Below are positions 16,411 through 23,652 of a stretch of DNA of 64,000 nt, piece by piece. Positions within the stretch are counted from its first letter, which is position 1, and each line of letters begins with the position of its first letter. A program made the position numbers and the translations under genes. Below the pieces are notes generated by a model that saw nothing but the letters and a program-made list of their open reading frames with translations, was not told the origin of the DNA and ran no database searches. This DNA is from Seohaeicola_A nanhaiensis (GTDB taxonomy: Bacteria; Pseudomonadota; Alphaproteobacteria; Rhodobacterales; Rhodobacteraceae): positions 620,001-684,000 of the forward strand of contig NZ_JBHSGI010000024.1 in the NCBI RefSeq assembly GCF_042654245.1. The letters run 5' to 3'.

Positions 16411-16941
16411 ATGAAAGACATAGAAGATCTTCAGCAACGGCTGGCCGCGGCGATGGACCGGATCGCGGCGGGCGTGGAGCGGCTGGACAAGGCGCAGGAC
16501 AGCGCCAGCGTCGAGTCGCTGAGCGAGGCGCTTGAAGAGGAGAAACTGGCGAACGCCCAGCTGAAGGAGCGGCTGCGCGCGCTGAACATCAAGCATTTCG
16601 ACGAGATCGGCGCGCTGAAGGAACAGCTGGCCGATACCTCGGCGCAGGAGGCGATGAAAAAGCGGCTGGAGGCGCAGGACGCGGCGATGGCCCGGCTGGA
16701 CATGGACATCCAGCGGCTGCGCGCGGCCAATGACCAGCTGCGCAGCTCGAACGCGGCGCTGCGCGCGGCCAACGAGGCCGGCGTGGGCGAGCCGCATTTG
16801 ATCAACAAGGCGATGCTGGCCGAGCTGGAGGCGCTGCGGGCGAGCCGGGCGACCGATGCGGCCGAGGCGGCGGCGGTGCTGGCCAAGCTGGAGCCGCTGC
16901 TGGCGGCGGCGCAGGCGACGGGCAACAAGGAGGACGCGTGA
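16411..16941 (+). CDS. Coiled-coil protein encoded with zapA
   Basis: The 176-aa protein is almost entirely alpha-helical coiled coil, rich in Glu, Lys, Leu and Ala, with heptad-like spacing from residue 5 to ~125 and again at the C-terminus. There is no signal peptide or enzymatic motif. Its stop (TGA 16939-16941) overlaps the ATG of zapA by one base, so the two are translationally coupled. By position and shape it could be a cell-division accessory, analogous to the ZapA-ZapB pairing of enterobacteria; that role is inference. Confidence 0.8.
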   Translation: MKDIEDLQQRLAAAMDRIAAGVERLDKAQDSASVESLSEALEEEKLANAQLKERLRALNIKHFDEIGALKEQLADTSAQEAMKKRLEAQDAAMARLDMDIQRLRAANDQLRSSNAALRAANEAGVGEPHLINKAMLAELEALRASRATDAAEAAAVLAKLEPLLAAAQATGNKEDA

Positions 16942-17333
16942 TGCCGGAAGTGACGATTCATATCGGCGGGCGCGGCTTCGACGTGTCCTGCCAAGAGGGC
17001 GAGGAGAGCTATCTGCACTCGGCCGCGAAGATGCTGGATGACGAGGCGCAGGTGCTGTCCGACCAGATCGGCCGGATGCCGGAAAGCCGGATGCTGCTGA
17101 TGGCGGGGCTGATGCTGGCGGACAAGACGGCGGCGAGCGAGGACCGGATCCGCGAGATGGAGACCCGTCTGGCCGAGCGCGAGGCGGAGCTGGAACAGCT
17201 GCGCGGGGCCGAGGTGCCGGTGCATCAGGTCGAGGTGCCGGTGGTGCCGCCGATGGTCGCCGAGATGCTGGCCGAGCTGGCCGCGCGGGCGGAATCGCTG
17301 GCGGCGGCGGTCGAGGAAAAGGTCGCCGACTGA
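16941..17333 (+). CDS. zapA: Cell division protein ZapA
   Basis: The 130-aa protein starts MPEVTIHIGGRGFDVSCQEGEE, the typical ZapA N-terminal strand pair. It continues with a long helix ending in EREAELEQLRG. ZapA promotes FtsZ bundling at the division site. AAGGAGG precedes the ATG. A Pro/Val linker and extra helix at residues ~93-130 extend it beyond the ~100-aa enterobacterial form, as is common in Alphaproteobacteria. Confidence 0.88.
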   Translation: MPEVTIHIGGRGFDVSCQEGEESYLHSAAKMLDDEAQVLSDQIGRMPESRMLLMAGLMLADKTAASEDRIREMETRLAEREAELEQLRGAEVPVHQVEVPVVPPMVAEMLAELAARAESLAAAVEEKVAD

Positions 17334-17463
17334 GGCGGCGCGGGGGGCACTCCCGCCCCCTGGCGCGGCATCTGGCGATGCCTTCCCAGGCGTTGGGCCG
17401 GGCGCCGCGCTGACGCGCGGCGTGCGCGTCATCCCGCTGGCGCGCGTGGGGGTCGGCGTTGGA

Positions 17464-17489
17464 TTTGAGTATTTTTGAAGAGAAGAAGC
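17464..17489 (+). repeat. GAGTATTT...GAAGAAGC intergenic repeat, copy 1
   Basis: TTTGAGTATTTTTGAAGAG followed by AAGAAGC lies between convergent zapA and the glutaredoxin gene. Related copies are at 21933-21999 (two, inverted) and 38873-38900. All are at convergent 3' ends. Confidence 0.7.
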
Positions 17490-17494
17490 CAGGG

Positions 17495-17527
17495 GACCGG
17501 AGCATGGCCCCGGCCGGTCGGTTTTTT
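17495..17527 (+). terminator. Putative terminator of zapA
   Basis: A stem GACCGG/CCGGTC (17495-17500 with 17514-17519), with further GC pairing inside, is followed by GG and six T residues at 17522-17527 on the plus strand. Confidence 0.6.
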
Positions 17528-17633
17528 CGCGGCGGCTTTTCAGCTCTTGCCGCGCCGCGCGTCAGCGCGGCGCCCGGCCCAAGGGGTTCGGCGGCCCCGG
17601 CAGGGGCCGCTGCAACCGCGCGGGAGCGCGCCC

Positions 17634-17996
17634 TCAGCCGTTGGCTTCGCGGATCTTGTTGGCGGCGTCCTTGTCGTAGGCGACGCCCTTGGTGTCGAAC
17701 AGCGTGTCGAGTTCGCCCGAGAGGGTCATCTCGGTGACGATGTCGCAGCCGCCGACGAATTCGCCCTTCACGTAAAGCTGGGGCACGGTCGGCCAGTCGG
17801 AAAAGTCCTTGATGCCCTGGCGGAGGTCGGCGTCGGCGAGGACGTTCACATCCTTGAAGTCCACGCCCATGTAGTTGAGCACGCCGGCGACGCGGCTGGA
17901 GAAGCCGCATTGCGGCATTTCCTTGGTGCCCTTCATGTAAAGCACAACGTCATTGGCGGCGATGGTTTCGGCGATCTGGGTGGCGGTATCGGTCAT
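17634..17996 (-). CDS. grxD: Monothiol glutaredoxin, Grx4 family
   Basis: The 120-aa protein has the CGFS active site at Cys30-Ser33, the cis-proline region WPTVPQLYVKGEFVGGCDIV and the glutathione-binding GGCD. CGFS glutaredoxins carry [2Fe-2S] clusters rather than reduce disulfides. The bolA gene lies just upstream (37-bp gap, same strand), and BolA is the known partner of this class, so the pair probably serves Fe-S delivery or iron sensing. Confidence 0.94.
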   Translation of the reverse strand: MTDTATQIAETIAANDVVLYMKGTKEMPQCGFSSRVAGVLNYMGVDFKDVNVLADADLRQGIKDFSDWPTVPQLYVKGEFVGGCDIVTEMTLSGELDTLFDTKGVAYDKDAANKIREANG

Positions 17997-18033
17997 CTGG
18001 GTCTCCGGTGGCGCGGGGGCGCCGGTTTGTGGC

Positions 18034-18276
18034 TCAGTCGGGCGCCTTGGTGGTCAGCGCCAGGGCGTGCAACTCGCCCGCGGGTCCGTCCATCCGGCCC
18101 TTGAGCGCGGCATAGACCGCACGCTGCTGCTGGACGCGGTTCTGGCCCCGGAAGCTTTCGTCGATGACTTCGGCCGCGTAGTGATTTCCGTCGCCGGCCA
18201 GATCGGTGATGGTGATCCGGGCCGAGGGGAAGCTTGCGCGGATGAGCTCCTCGATCTCGTGGGCTTGCATGGCCAT
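18034..18276 (-). CDS. bolA: BolA family protein
   Basis: The 80-aa protein (MAMQAHEIEELIRASFPSA...) has the BolA class II KH-like fold pattern with the DGNHYAAEVIDESFRG loop and the conserved ELHALAL C-terminal strand. Its histidines are candidate cluster ligands shared with glutaredoxin. I chose the ATG at 18276, with AGGAG 9 nt upstream; an ATG two codons later is possible. Co-directional with grxD. Confidence 0.9.
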   Translation of the reverse strand: MAMQAHEIEELIRASFPSARITITDLAGDGNHYAAEVIDESFRGQNRVQQQRAVYAALKGRMDGPAGELHALALTTKAPD

Positions 18277-18342
18277 GGGGCGGTTCTCCTTGCGGTCTTG
18301 GGGCAAGATGTAAGCCCGCGCGCCGGAGGGCGCAAGGGAGGG

Positions 18343-19122
18343 TCAGAGATCGAGTTCGATCCAGACCGGCACGTGGTCGGAGGGTTTCTCGCCGCCGCGC
18401 ACCTCCTTGTCGATGCCGGCGCCGGTCAGGAGGTCGGCGCATTGCGGCGTCAGCAGGAAGTGGTCGATGCGGATGCCGTCGTTGCGGTTCCAGGCGCCGG
18501 CCTGGTAGTCCCAGAAGGAATAATGGCCGGGTCCGGGATTGCGGGTGCGGAAGGCCTCGGTGAAGCCGAGGTTCTGGATGCGGCGGAAGGCGGCGCGGGT
18601 TTCGGGCAGGAACAGCGCGTCCTCGCGCCAGGCCTCGGGGCGGGCAGCATCCTCGGCCTGCGGGATCACGTTGTAGTCGCCCGCCATCAGCGCGACCTCT
18701 TCATTGGCCAACAGCTGTTGCGCGCGGGCATGCATGCGCTCCATCCAGGCGAGCTTGTAGTCGTATTTCGGCCCCGGCGCCGGGTTGCCGTTGGGCAGGT
18801 AGAGGCCGCAGAGGCGCAGGGCGGTCTTGCCGACCACGGTTGCCTCGATCCACCGGGCGTGATCGTCTTCGTCATCGCCGGGCAGGCCGCGGGTGACATC
18901 CTCGAGCGGGAATTTCGACAGGATCGCGACGCCGTTGAAGGACTTCTGGCCATGGGTCGCGACGTTGTAGCCGCGCTCCTCGAACAGCTCGGTCGGGAAG
19001 GCCTCGTCGACCGACTTGATCTCTTGCAGGAGCGCCACGTCGGGCTGCGCCGCGTCGAGCCAGTCGGGCAGCGCCTGGGCGCGGGCCTTGATGCCGTTGA
19101 TGTTGAACGTGGCGATCTTCAT
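18343..19122 (-). CDS. xthA: Exodeoxyribonuclease III
   Basis: The 259-aa DNA-repair nuclease has MKIATFNINGIKAR at the N-terminus, the metal-binding LLQEIKS, the LYLPNGN and GDYNVIP motifs and the C-terminal SDHVPVWIEL catalytic dyad. It acts at abasic sites and 3' ends. The start at ATG 19122 is supported by the invariant MKIATFN. Confidence 0.95.
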   Translation of the reverse strand: MKIATFNINGIKARAQALPDWLDAAQPDVALLQEIKSVDEAFPTELFEERGYNVATHGQKSFNGVAILSKFPLEDVTRGLPGDDEDDHARWIEATVVGKTALRLCGLYLPNGNPAPGPKYDYKLAWMERMHARAQQLLANEEVALMAGDYNVIPQAEDAARPEAWREDALFLPETRAAFRRIQNLGFTEAFRTRNPGPGHYSFWDYQAGAWNRNDGIRIDHFLLTPQCADLLTGAGIDKEVRGGEKPSDHVPVWIELDL

Positions 19123-19194
19123 GGGCTGGGTCCGGCTGGGCGAGGTATCGGGGCAGGGATGCCGATCTATCGCCCAGGACGGCCCCGGGGGCAA

Positions 19195-19511
19195 GCGCGC
19201 TGTCCGTTTCGATTCGCGACACGCCTGCCGCGATTCGGCGCCGATCGGTTCGGAACTGTCCGGAAACGCCCCCGGGCTCGGCCCAATTCGACCTGAATCC
19301 CTGCAATATCAGACACAATTCTCTTTGTGGATAAGATTTTTTTAACGTTTCTTAAACAATCTGGAAAGATGAATCGACAGTCGTTTGATCGGCGATTCTG
19401 ATGTGGATAAGTGGCGCAGTTCACATCCCTGAGTAGATTTTTTTTCTTGAGTTTCCCGTTTTGAGTGCAAGCGTTGAGGGACGTTTCACTCTGCAATTGG
19501 GGAATTCCACC
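19195..19511 (+). promoter_or_regulatory. AT-rich leader of the FTSGS-repeat operon with two perfect DnaA boxes
   Basis: The ~390 bp between xthA and the repeat-protein gene hold no other gene. The part from 19305 to 19460 is sharply AT-rich. It contains two exact copies of TGTGGATAA (19326-19334 and 19402-19410), the reverse complement of the DnaA box TTATCCACA, in the same orientation 76 bp apart. Two TTAA half-sites at 19342 and 19352 are 6 bp apart, one short of the usual CtrA spacing. It may be a promoter under DnaA control or, less likely, a replication start. Confidence 0.55.
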
Positions 19512-19901
19512 ATGACGGCACTGCGCAAAATCACCTCCGATCACCTCCTGTCCGATGCCACCAGCCTGCTGGACGGCGAGGGCACCGAGATCTTCACGTC
19601 GGGGTCGACCGCCCTGTTCACCTCGGGTTCGACAGCGCTGTTCACCTCGGGCTCGACCGCGATGACCGACGAGACGGTGCATTCGGGCGAGGCGACCGAG
19701 ATGTTCACCTCCGGGTCGACCGCGCTCTTCACCTCCGGGTCGACCGCGCTGTTCACCTCGGGATCCACGGCGCTTTTCACCTCCGGCTCCACCGCCCTGT
19801 TCACCTCGGGTTCCACGGCGCTGTTCACCTCGGGCTCGGCCCCGGTCGGCTCGGCCGTTGCTGATGGCGAGGGCACCCAGCTGTTCACCTCGGGCAGCTG
19901 A
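19512..19901 (+). CDS. FTSGS-repeat protein, candidate multi-core precursor peptide
   Basis: The 129-aa protein has a ~27-residue leader-like segment (MTALRKITSDHLLSDAT...) and then ten FTSGS units at residues 28, 36, 44, 65, 73, 81, 89, 97, 105 and 125. Most units are the octapeptide FTSGSTAL. The units fall in three blocks, each opened by a GE[GA]T[EQ]-hydrophobic motif (residues 22-27, 59-64, 119-124). There is no signal peptide, no Cys and almost no aromatics but Phe. The next two genes form an operon with it. I do not recognise a characterised family. The architecture resembles RiPP precursors with repeated cores, but a structural or adhesin-like role is possible. ATG 19512 is preceded by TTGGGGA. 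Confidence 0.8.
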   Translation: MTALRKITSDHLLSDATSLLDGEGTEIFTSGSTALFTSGSTALFTSGSTAMTDETVHSGEATEMFTSGSTALFTSGSTALFTSGSTALFTSGSTALFTSGSTALFTSGSAPVGSAVADGEGTQLFTSGS

Positions 19902-19949
19902 TCGGGTCGGACAACGGGGCGTTCAGCGCCATTTGAAGGGAGCAAATCC

Positions 19950-21026
19950 ATGACAAATGTGATCCGGCTGAACGTCCCGTTGCCGCGCGACGCGCGCGCG
20001 GCCCGGGTGGGACATCTGGTCGACTGTTTCGCGCAGCACCGGCGCGGCAGCGAGGATGTTTTCTGGCTGAAGGAAAATGCCGAGGTTCTGAATATCCTCG
20101 AATGCACCGGGGCCCGCGTGGACCCCGCTGTATTGGCGCCGCATCAGGCGTTTTACGACCGTATCGAGAAACGGCTGGGATTCTTCCTGCAGTATTACCG
20201 TTTCCTGCTGTCGCTTTGCCTGGATCTGGAAGATCTGGGAATTGGCGGAAACAAGGGCGCGGCGCTGGCCGAATGGGTGGCGCGCCAGGGGCTGGCCGAG
20301 GCCGAGCTTTCGGATCTACAACGCGCCGAGGCGCGGCGGCTGACGCTTCGGCGGGGGATCGACGCGCTGCCCGAGGATACCGGGCTGACGGAGCGGCTGC
20401 ATCGCTTCATCGACCGGTCGGCGACCTTTTCGATGCCGAACAAGAAGGCGGCGTACGAGCTGACGCATATCGTCTTCTATCTCAGCGAATACGGGCGGCG
20501 GGATCCGCAGGTGTCGGCGGCGGCGCTGGAGAGCCTCGAATACGCCGGGCTGCTGGCCTATCTCGAGCAGAACGCCGATCTGCTGGCCGAAATCTGCGTG
20601 GCGCAGCGGTTCGCGGGGGCCACGCCCTCGCCGATCTGGGAGCGCTGGCTGGAGGCCGAGACGCATCGCTTCCGCGCCGAGGCGGGGCCGCAGGTCTCGG
20701 TCAACGACGATTATCACGACTATCTGGTCTGCAACTGGGCGATGGCGGTTGCCGGGCGGGACAATTTCCGCCAGCAGATGGCGCCGGGGCGAATGGCCTT
20801 TCATCGCAGCCGGGGCGCGCAGGGGCCGCTTCGGGCAATGTCGGAGTGCATGTTCCGGCTGGAGGATGCGCGGTCGGATGACTGGGAGAAGATGCGCGGG
20901 CTGGTCGAGCAGGGGTTGAGCGAGGACGGCTACGAGATCCTGACCGAGGCGGAGGCGTCGAGCCCGCGGTTCGGCAGCTTCTTCGCCGGCTTCGCGCGGA
21001 CCTCGCTGATGGGGGCGGCGCTGTGA
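19950..21026 (+). CDS. Unrecognised 358-aa protein of the FTSGS operon
   Basis: The soluble, mostly helical protein begins MTNVIRLNVPLPRDARAARV. It has conserved-looking His/Asp/Glu-rich helices: HQAFYDRIEKRLGFFLQYY (~residues 65-85), AYELTHIVFYLSEYGRRDP (~168-190) and NDDYHDYLVCNWAMAVAGRD (~252-272). Their spacing could suit a metal-binding helical bundle, but I see no established motif. It starts 48 bp after the repeat-protein gene with GAAGGGAG upstream, and the EamA gene overlaps its end. A maturation or binding partner of the repeat protein is the contextual guess; function is unknown. Confidence 0.8.
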   Translation: MTNVIRLNVPLPRDARAARVGHLVDCFAQHRRGSEDVFWLKENAEVLNILECTGARVDPAVLAPHQAFYDRIEKRLGFFLQYYRFLLSLCLDLEDLGIGGNKGAALAEWVARQGLAEAELSDLQRAEARRLTLRRGIDALPEDTGLTERLHRFIDRSATFSMPNKKAAYELTHIVFYLSEYGRRDPQVSAAALESLEYAGLLAYLEQNADLLAEICVAQRFAGATPSPIWERWLEAETHRFRAEAGPQVSVNDDYHDYLVCNWAMAVAGRDNFRQQMAPGRMAFHRSRGAQGPLRAMSECMFRLEDARSDDWEKMRGLVEQGLSEDGYEILTEAEASSPRFGSFFAGFARTSLMGAAL

Positions 21027-21904
21027 ACCCGGCGCTGGTCGGGGCCGGGCTGGTCGTTCTTTATACCGCGCTGATCGCGCTCGCGGATGCGATCACCAAG
21101 CAGATCGCGCATGGCTATGCGGCGCCGCAGCTGTTTGCGCTGTCGGGCGCGGTGGTGGTGACGCTGACCTGGGGCGTGGCGCGGCTGCGCGGGCAGGGGC
21201 TGCGCACGCGGGCGCCCGGCGCGATGGCGCTGCGGGCGGGGGCGACGGTGCTGTCGGCGGTGGCCTTCTTTCATGCCTTCCGCCATCTGCCTTTCGCCGA
21301 GGTCTTCCTATTCATCGGGCTGATGCCGATCCTGGCCGGGCTGATGTCTGGGCCGATCCTGGGCGAGCACGTGCGCCCGGCAGCCTGGCTGGCGCTGGGG
21401 GCGGGCTTCGTGGGGATGCTGTGCCTGTTTCCGGCGGGGCTGCATTCGGTTACCGCGGGGCATGGCTGGGCGCTGGCGGCGGCGGTGACGGGCACGCTGT
21501 CGATGGTGATCGCGCGGCGGATCGGCAAGGTGGAGTGCAACACACTGGCGCAGGTGTTCTGGCCGAACCTCGCGCTTTTCGCCACCATGGCGCTGGCGCT
21601 GCCCTTCGTGTGGCAGCCAATGGCGGCGGGCGACGTGGCGCTGGCGGCGGCCTATGCGGTGCTGCTGTTCGGGGCGCGCTGGCTGACGGTGATCGCGCTG
21701 CGGCTGCTGCCGGCCTATACGGTGACGCCGCTGATGAACCTGCAATTCGTCTGGATGGTGATCCTGGGCGCGATGGTCTTTGGCGAGCGGCCCGGCTGGG
21801 AGATGCTGCTGGGGGTGGCGATCGTGATTGCCTCGGGCAGCTATCTGGTCTGGGACCGCTTCGCGCCCGCCGCCGCGCGGGGGCGGCTGCGCACCGACCC
21901 CTGA
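21023..21904 (+). CDS. EamA/DMT-superfamily transporter
   Basis: The 293-aa protein has about ten transmembrane helices in two EamA repeats (first ~residues 5-137, second ~150-280), with LGEHVRPAAWLALGAGFVGM and FGERPGWEMLLGVAIVIASG closing each half. It starts at a GTG overlapping the stop of the upstream gene by 4 bases, so it belongs to the FTSGS operon. DMT proteins usually export small metabolites or amino acids, so it may export a product or cleavage fragment of the locus. Confidence 0.88.
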   Translation: MNPALVGAGLVVLYTALIALADAITKQIAHGYAAPQLFALSGAVVVTLTWGVARLRGQGLRTRAPGAMALRAGATVLSAVAFFHAFRHLPFAEVFLFIGLMPILAGLMSGPILGEHVRPAAWLALGAGFVGMLCLFPAGLHSVTAGHGWALAAAVTGTLSMVIARRIGKVECNTLAQVFWPNLALFATMALALPFVWQPMAAGDVALAAAYAVLLFGARWLTVIALRLLPAYTVTPLMNLQFVWMVILGAMVFGERPGWEMLLGVAIVIASGSYLVWDRFAPAAARGRLRTDP

Positions 21905-21932
21905 GGGCGGCGCGGGGGTCCGCGGCGCGACG

Positions 21933-21999
21933 TGAGTATTTTTGAAGAGAAGAAGCAGCAGGCGCGTGCTCTGCTGCTTCTTCTCTTTTCAAATACTCA
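21933..21999. repeat. Near-perfect 29-bp hairpin of two inverted GAGTATTT...GAAGAAGC units
   Basis: Arms 21933-21961 and 21971-21999 are reverse complements with three adjacent mismatches and a 9-nt loop. Each arm is a copy of the intergenic repeat seen at 17464 and 38873. The hairpin sits exactly between convergent eamA and the A-type Fe-S carrier gene and would stop transcription from both sides. T-rich arm segments support a bidirectional terminator role. Confidence 0.75.
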
Positions 22000-22023
22000 T
22001 GTCCGACAGTGCCGCCGGGCGCC

Positions 22024-22347
22024 TTACATCGAGAAGGAGGTGCCGCAGCCGCAGGAGGAGGTTGCGTTCGGGTTCTCGATCACGAAGCGCGCGCCGATCA
22101 GCTCGTCGGCGAAATCTATGGTGGCGTTCGACAGGAAGGGCAGCGAGATCGAGTCCACCACCACCTTTTCGCCCTGGCCTTCGAGCACGAGGTCGTCGTC
22201 GGCGGGGGTGTCGAGCTGGATGTCATATTGGAAGCCCGAACAGCCGCCGCCCTCGACCGCGATGCGCAGGGCCTTGCCCTGTCCGGCGGCGCCGATTTCG
22301 GCGAGGCGGTCGAAGGCGCGCTGGGTGACCTTGGGGGGAAGCTGCAT
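22024..22347 (-). CDS. erpA: A-type iron-sulfur carrier (HesB/IscA/ErpA family)
   Basis: The 107-aa protein has the three invariant cysteines: Cys36 in GGGCSGFQY and Cys99/Cys101 in SSCGCGTSF. It carries or inserts Fe-S clusters into target proteins. It lies alone, convergent with the FTSGS operon and divergent from dgt. ErpA versus IscA cannot be settled by eye; no isc or suf operon is adjacent, which favours a stand-alone insertion protein. Confidence 0.9.
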   Translation of the reverse strand: MQLPPKVTQRAFDRLAEIGAAGQGKALRIAVEGGGCSGFQYDIQLDTPADDDLVLEGQGEKVVVDSISLPFLSNATIDFADELIGARFVIENPNATSSCGCGTSFSM

Positions 22348-22427
22348 GGGTCGGCTCCGGGGGCGGTTTCAATAGGTGTTGCTAGGGAATATAGAAAGCC
22401 TTGGGACAGGCGACAAGGATCAGCAAC

Positions 22428-23594
22428 ATGACCGCGCCCTATGCATCGAACCCCGCGCGGTCGCGCGGGCGGCTGGTGCCTGAGGAAGAAAGCTCTTTCC
22501 GTTCGTGTTTTCAACGCGACCGGGACAGGATCATCCATGCCAGCGCCTTTCGGCGGCTGAAGCACAAGACCCAGGTCTTTATCGAGCACGAGGGCGATTA
22601 TTATCGCACGCGGCTGACCCATTCGATCGAGGTGGCGCAGGTGGCGCGGACGATCTCGGGGGCGCTGGGGCTGAATGCCGAGCTGACCGAGGCGGTGGCG
22701 CTGGCACATGACCTGGGGCATCCGCCCTTCGGCCATACCGGCGAGGATGCGTTGTCGGCGCTGATGGCGCCCTATGGCGGCTTCGATCACAATGCGCAGG
22801 CGATCCGGATCGTGACGCATCTGGAGCGGCATTATGCTGAATTCGACGGGCTGAACCTGACCTGGGAGACGCTGGAGGGGCTGGCCAAGCACAACGGACC
22901 GGTCACCGGCGAACTGCCCTGGGCGATGGCGGAATATCTCAAGGTCAACGATCTGGAGCTCGACACCTATGCCAGCGCCGAGGCGCAGGTGGCCGCGATT
23001 GCCGATGACGTGGCCTATAACCACCACGATCTGCATGACGGGCTGCGGGCCGAGCTGTTCTCGACCGACGAGCTGGCGGCGCTGCCGATCCTGGACGGGT
23101 GTTTCGCCGAGGTGGACCGCAAGTATCCCGGCCTCAACTACTATCGCCGCCGGCACGAGGCGCTGCGGCGGTTCTTCGGGGTGCTGGTCGAGGATGTGAT
23201 CGGTTTCGCGCGGGTGCGGCTGGCCGAGATCGACCCGCAGTCGGTGGAGGAGGTGCGCCATGCCGGGCGCGGGCTGATCCGGTTTTCGGATCCGCTGTTC
23301 GAGGATCTGAAGGTGATCCGGGAGTTCCTGTTCCAGCGGATGTATCGCGCCCCGAGCGTGGTGGTGGTGCGGGCGCAGGTGACGCAGGTGGTGAACGAGC
23401 TGTTCCCGTATTTCATGGCGCATCCCGACCAGCTGCCCAAGCAGTGGCGCAAGGATGTGGCGGAGGCGGAGGGCGAGACAGCGCTGGCGCGGATCGTCTC
23501 GGACTATATCTCGGGCATGACCGACCGATTTGCCTTGCAGGAACATGCCCGCCTTCTGGGCGGGGCGGCCCTGGGCGAGCGGGCGCCGATCTGA
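22428..23594 (+). CDS. dgt: Deoxyguanosinetriphosphate triphosphohydrolase-like protein
   Basis: The 388-aa HD-domain enzyme has RLTHSIEVAQVARTI, the HD motif LAHDLGHPPFGHTGE and the distal DDVAYNHHDLHDG metal ligand region. The N-terminus (RGRLVPEEESSFRSCFQRDRDRIIHASAFRRLKHKTQVF, read in parts) is typical of the ~390-aa dGTPase-like subfamily. It hydrolyses dNTPs to nucleosides and triphosphate. It starts at ATG 22428 after AAGGA. The argS gene follows 58 bp downstream. Confidence 0.93.
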   Translation: MTAPYASNPARSRGRLVPEEESSFRSCFQRDRDRIIHASAFRRLKHKTQVFIEHEGDYYRTRLTHSIEVAQVARTISGALGLNAELTEAVALAHDLGHPPFGHTGEDALSALMAPYGGFDHNAQAIRIVTHLERHYAEFDGLNLTWETLEGLAKHNGPVTGELPWAMAEYLKVNDLELDTYASAEAQVAAIADDVAYNHHDLHDGLRAELFSTDELAALPILDGCFAEVDRKYPGLNYYRRRHEALRRFFGVLVEDVIGFARVRLAEIDPQSVEEVRHAGRGLIRFSDPLFEDLKVIREFLFQRMYRAPSVVVVRAQVTQVVNELFPYFMAHPDQLPKQWRKDVAEAEGETALARIVSDYISGMTDRFALQEHARLLGGAALGERAPI

Positions 23595-23652
23595 TCGGCG
23601 TTGACCTTGCGGGCGCGCATGGTATGCCCGCTGGATCGAAAGGAAGCAGAAC

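Larger units (their letters stand above)
17393..17582. repeat. Perfect 30-bp inverted repeat enclosing 130 bp (MITE-like or structured intergenic element)
   Basis: Arms 17393-17422 and 17553-17582 are exact reverse complements over 30 bases, starting TTGGGCCGGGCGCC. They enclose 130 bp that include a copy of the GAGTATTT...GAAGAAGC repeat (17464-17489) and a terminator hairpin. No transposase and no clear target duplication are seen. The element fills the convergent gap between zapA and the glutaredoxin gene (17334-17633), which holds no gene. Confidence 0.75.

Noticed and set aside
19342..19355. CtrA binding site
   Set aside because: The two TTAA half-sites are 6 bp apart instead of 7, so the match is incomplete.
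19305..19460. Chromosomal origin
   Set aside because: Only two DnaA boxes are present and no origin-linked genes (dnaA, gidA, parAB, hemE) are in the window; kept only as a regulatory finding.
19590..19900. CRISPR-like regular repeats
   Set aside because: The 24-bp period is the in-frame FTSGSTAL octapeptide; there are no unique spacers and the DNA repeats are not identical.
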